In this document: piece after piece, positions 41,440-44,161 of the stretch
Position numbering within the stretch: position 1 is the first letter of the stretch
Layout: each line of letters begins with the position of its first letter
Assembly (NCBI GenBank): GCA_026706455.1
Contig: JAPOYS010000160.1
Coordinates: 1-44,161 of the forward strand
DNA length: 44,161 nt
Direction: 5' to 3'
From: Chloroflexota bacterium
GTDB lineage: Bacteria > Chloroflexota > Anaerolineae > Aggregatilineales > Phototrophicaceae
Made by a program: the position numbers and the translations under genes
The notes under the pieces: model-generated
Seen by the model: only the letters and a program-made list of their open reading frames with translations
What the model was told of the DNA's origin: nothing
Databases searched by the model: none

Positions 41440-43899
41440 CTAATCGCGGCGCAGGAAGGGAAGCCAGCGCCGCAGCCAACCACGGAGAATGTTGCCGCGT
41501 GTGCGATACCAGGCTTTATCGGCTGTCTCGGCGCTAGCCTTGTCGTCGCCGGGCGCCTGGCTGGTGATGCCGTAGCGTTCTCGCGTATACAAATCGCTGA
41601 TTGTGCGGATCGGTTCTCGGGCGGCGGGAAGGCGGCGCTGCAGCTCTCGGCGTTTTTCCAGCGTGGTCTGCGTCTTGCCAACATGAATGCTGAGCAAGCC
41701 GATGTATCTCTCCAACCGCGCGTAGGCGCGCGACACCGGGCTGAGCCCGCCGAAGCCGCGCCATTCCCACCACCAGAAGAGCAGCAAGGCGATGATCACG
41801 ACAATCAGCAAAAATAGCATGACGATCAGCGCGAGCAGAATGATCGGCTGGAGCAGGCTCAATGGGGGCGGATCGTCGGGCGAGATCGGTGGCTCCACTG
41901 TCGGCAGGATAATAGGCGTCGGCGATGGTTGTGGCGATGGCGTTGGACTGGGCCGCTCGAAGCCCTGCGGCTGCGCTTCCTGGTCCGGCAGCGCCGTCAG
42001 GCTGGCTTGCGGTGTTGGCGATGGCGTTGCTGTCGGGGTGGGCGTCGGCGTCGGACTCGCGGTGGGGTCGGGGCGCAGCGGCTCGGCGGTTTCCTGCGCC
42101 TCTTCATCTCCTTCTCGCTGGATTGGCGCTTCAGCCGCAGTCGGCTCGAAGTTGATCCAGCCGTAGCCGGGGAAGTATACTTCGACCCAAGTATGCGCTT
42201 CGCGTTCGCGCACGATGTACCGCCGTAGCTCGGCATCGTAAGCGCCCTGCGAGAAGCCAGCCGCCAGGCGCGCGGGAATGCCAAGATGACGCAGCATCAC
42301 GATCATGGCGGTCGCGTAATAGGTGCAGTAACCTTCGCGCGCGTCAAAGAGCACCCATTCAACAGTATCGACCCCCAGCGGCGGCGCGCTGATCGTCTCG
42401 TTGTAGGCGATGTTTTTGCGCAGCCAGCCTTCGATCGCCTTGGCGCGATCGTAGGGATGCACGGCCGCCGCTTCGTTGACGATTTCCAGCGCCAGATTGT
42501 GAATTCGCGGATTCCTAACGCCAACGTAAAGATTGGGACCGCTAACCCAGCCGGGATAATCGGACGACGTGCGGCGCAGTTCAGGCGCCGTCGCTGTGCT
42601 GATCAGACTGCTCACAGTGTAGGATTCGCCGGGCCGCATCAACTTCAGGGGCCGAATGACCGACACGTTCATCGATCGATTGGCTGGCTTGTCCGTGTAA
42701 ATCAGGTCGATGCGTCCCGTGCTGTCGATGAGCTGCGGCTGCGGCGCGGCATAATAGATGCGCGTGCTGGATGCGCCGACCGTGAATCGCTGGCGCACTG
42801 CCTGGCGGCGCGCTCCGATGACCTCGCTGTTCATCGGCAGCTCAACCGGCGCGGACCGATCGGTGATTCGCAGATCAGCCGATGGCGACCATTGGCCATC
42901 GACGTAACGTTCGTAAACGCGGGAACGCCAATAGTATCGCTGGGTAGAATCCGGCGCTTCCACCGTGAAGACAATGTCATCGCCCAAGCTGATGGCGCCG
43001 CCAAGATTGAGCAGATCGGCGCCGTAGTAATCGGTTGTGGCGGAACCCTCGCCTTCAATCGGGGCGAACAGCCGGTTCCAAACTTCCGCCGCTTGCTCAA
43101 TGGGGTCGGAAGCCAGGAATCGCTGAAAGGCGTTCAGGCGCTCCTGCAGGTCGCTGCTCGGCACAGCCCAAGCGAACGCGAGAGCCAGTAAGGACAGAAA
43201 TATGCCGATCGCCGCGAATTGCCGCCTGACAACGGCTGGCACACGAACGCCTCTCAAGTACCAGTCCCACTCGCGCCGGTCCAGATTTGAGCGAATGATC
43301 AATACCAATGACGTCAGCAGGAAGCAAAAGAAATAGACATCCAGCGGTTCTTTGCCGCTGAAGAAAGCCATATTTATCAGCATGACCAAGCCGGGCGGCA
43401 AGATGACGCGCCAGACCCGGTCGAGGCGAAATATGTGCCAAGCGGCGTTGAAAGCCAAGAACCAGAAAAGAATGGACACGAGCATGGTCGATACCAATTC
43501 GTCCGTGTTGACGCCGCCGCTCAGCGCATCCAGCGTCCATTCGTAGCAGCGGGTTAGGACCGCTCTGATGGCTTCATTCAAGGGGAGATTCTGATTGAAG
43601 GACGCCACAAGCAGGACCGTTAGCGCGCCATAGAGCGAGTTGACGATCAGCGCCGCGATTTCACCGAAGCGGCTGCGCGCCAGGATCCAACCGAGAAAGA
43701 CGCCAATAAGCGTGGCTGGAATCAAGGTGTCCAGGTCGACCGGCCAGCCTGTGATATCGATCACGAGCATGGGCATGAACAAGAGGACGGCGACGACGAT
43801 TAACGCGGCCGCATCGTCCAGCGATATCGGGCTGCGCCAGCGCGATCGGCTTCTGCGCCGGCCAGGCTTTTGGCTTGCGAGCTTGGTTACGGAGCTCAT
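41440..43899 (-). CDS. Transglutaminase-core membrane protein (TgpA-like)
   Basis: 819 residues. Order: N-terminal helices (about five to six between 30 and 260, DUF3488-like), an extracytoplasmic region with the transglutaminase/protease core (about 480-590), a low-complexity Pro/Thr-rich linker with PTPTPTPTATP (about 605-680), one membrane helix (about 690-715) and a basic C-terminal cytoplasmic tail. Catalytic Cys near 525 is in REGYCTYYATAM and His near 569 in REAHTWVEVYFPGYGW; the third residue is within NFEPT (Glu where many have Asp). Such proteins often neighbour a MoxR ATPase and a DUF58 gene, not seen here. Likely a cell-envelope protease or cross-linker; substrate unknown. Confidence 0.9.
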   Translation of the reverse strand: MSSVTKLASQKPGRRRSRSRWRSPISLDDAAALIVVAVLLFMPMLVIDITGWPVDLDTLIPATLIGVFLGWILARSRFGEIAALIVNSLYGALTVLLVASFNQNLPLNEAIRAVLTRCYEWTLDALSGGVNTDELVSTMLVSILFWFLAFNAAWHIFRLDRVWRVILPPGLVMLINMAFFSGKEPLDVYFFCFLLTSLVLIIRSNLDRREWDWYLRGVRVPAVVRRQFAAIGIFLSLLALAFAWAVPSSDLQERLNAFQRFLASDPIEQAAEVWNRLFAPIEGEGSATTDYYGADLLNLGGAISLGDDIVFTVEAPDSTQRYYWRSRVYERYVDGQWSPSADLRITDRSAPVELPMNSEVIGARRQAVRQRFTVGASSTRIYYAAPQPQLIDSTGRIDLIYTDKPANRSMNVSVIRPLKLMRPGESYTVSSLISTATAPELRRTSSDYPGWVSGPNLYVGVRNPRIHNLALEIVNEAAAVHPYDRAKAIEGWLRKNIAYNETISAPPLGVDTVEWVLFDAREGYCTYYATAMIVMLRHLGIPARLAAGFSQGAYDAELRRYIVREREAHTWVEVYFPGYGWINFEPTAAEAPIQREGDEEAQETAEPLRPDPTASPTPTPTPTATPSPTPQASLTALPDQEAQPQGFERPSPTPSPQPSPTPIILPTVEPPISPDDPPPLSLLQPIILLALIVMLFLLIVVIIALLLFWWWEWRGFGGLSPVSRAYARLERYIGLLSIHVGKTQTTLEKRRELQRRLPAAREPIRTISDLYTRERYGITSQAPGDDKASAETADKAWYRTRGNILRGWLRRWLPFLRRD

Positions 43900-44025
43900 T
43901 GTTGTCTGCCGCTTTACGGATGCTCTTGAATTAGCTTATGCCAATATGTGGGGGCTGACAAGCGCAAGCGACCAGTGACGCGCCGGCGGCGCCTGCCTAG
44001 CTGGAAACCTCGCGCGGCTTTGCGC

Positions 44026-44031
44026 TACAAT
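44026..44031 (+). promoter_or_regulatory. -10 box of the RNase P RNA gene
   Basis: TACAAT at 44026-44031, about 7 nt before the likely 5' end of RNase P RNA, with a weak TGGAAA (44002-44007) at -35 and 18 bp spacing. The -10 box matches those used by protein genes in this window. Confidence 0.45.
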
Positions 44032-44037
44032 AGGGAT

Positions 44038-44161
44038 GCCGGGTTGACCGAGGGAATCGTGGCAGGCCCTGCGCCTGTCGAGGAAAGTCCGCACTCCAAA
44101 GGGCGACGATGCCGGTTAACGGCCGGGCAGGGCAACCTGACGGCAAGTGCAACAGAGAGCA
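44038..44161 (+). ncRNA. rnpB: RNase P RNA, 5' part (3' end outside the window)
   Basis: Catalytic RNA of RNase P, which removes 5' leaders from pre-tRNAs. The 5' third is visible: a GC-rich start, then the universally conserved GAGGAAAGTCCGCACTCC (44080-44097) with the P4-forming bases, GGGCAGGGCAACCTGACGGCAAGTGCAACAGAGAGCA near the end (44125-44161), which covers the conserved ACAGA region. The layout fits the ancestral bacterial type A class. The transcript runs off the window end, so its full length is unknown. The start is set by position after the -10 box and is approximate. Confidence 0.9.

Noticed and set aside
41930..42090. Repetitive Pro/Thr-coding tract that looks like a tandem repeat
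   Set aside because: It is the low-complexity linker of the transglutaminase protein, in frame and with mixed codons; not a CRISPR array or a separate repeat.

Overview
The window looks like chromosomal core sequence from a GC-rich, free-living bacterium, most likely a member of the Chloroflexota (Anaerolineae-like). This placement is inferred from gene content and protein style: family 5 solute-binding proteins, an RDD protein, a TgpA-like transglutaminase with a proline/threonine-rich linker, an mtaB-yqeY-pgpH-ybeY-dgkA cluster, and palindromic TGTAGGGGCGA repeats. No rRNA or marker gene settles it. I see no prophage, insertion sequence, CRISPR array or tRNA.

Layout. 1-1.9 kb: an oligopeptide-type solute-binding protein whose domain order is circularly permuted. 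2-10.3 kb, minus strand: two ABC permeases (dppC-like, dppB-like), glycerol kinase, a small membrane protein, a GH13 alpha-amylase-family enzyme and Lon protease. 10.6-18.5 kb, mostly plus strand: an L,D-transpeptidase with LysM, an S9 peptidase, a cation/Ca2+ exchanger, a metallo-beta-lactamase-fold hydrolase, an RDD protein, a TPR protein and a GNAT acetyltransferase. 18.5-24.4 kb: lspA (minus), a phosphotransferase, an MFS transporter, an RraA-like protein and an SDR (plus), then a trans-sulfuration-type PLP enzyme (minus). 24.6-29.2 kb: a GNAT (plus), then minus-strand sufE, a two-domain rhodanese, a short polycysteine leader ORF, a small unknown gene, a class IV aminotransferase and a membrane-anchored barrel-like protein. 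29.3-35.4 kb: a tightly coupled minus-strand operon (unknown anchored protein, mtaB, yqeY, a 7TM-HD phosphodiesterase, ybeY, dgkA). 35.7-37.4 kb: aspartokinase with an elaborate leader. 37.4-40.4 kb, minus strand: aspartate aminotransferase, a phosphodiester-glycosidase-family lipoprotein and an alpha/beta hydrolase. 40.7-44.2 kb: a SAM methyltransferase (plus), a transglutaminase-domain membrane protein (minus), and the 5' part of RNase P RNA running off the end.

The most interesting content is regulatory. Aspartokinase is preceded by a consensus-like promoter, a short leader ORF dense in Ile, Thr and Met codons, three mutually exclusive RNA helices (1:2, 2:3, 3:4) and an intrinsic terminator: a complete ribosome-mediated attenuator of the E. 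coli thr type. Independently, the rhodanese-sufE pair is preceded by a 20-codon ORF with four consecutive Cys codons, then an intrinsic terminator 67 nt before the rhodanese start. The predicted promoter would make this polycysteine ORF leaderless. Two attenuators within 10 kb suggest that amino-acid-sensing attenuation is in general use in this lineage.

Many genes have a recognisable sigma70-type -10 box (TACAAT, TACACT, TAGAAT), several in an extended form TGCTAGAAT. I used these and Shine-Dalgarno spacing to revise several starts downstream of the longest reading frame.
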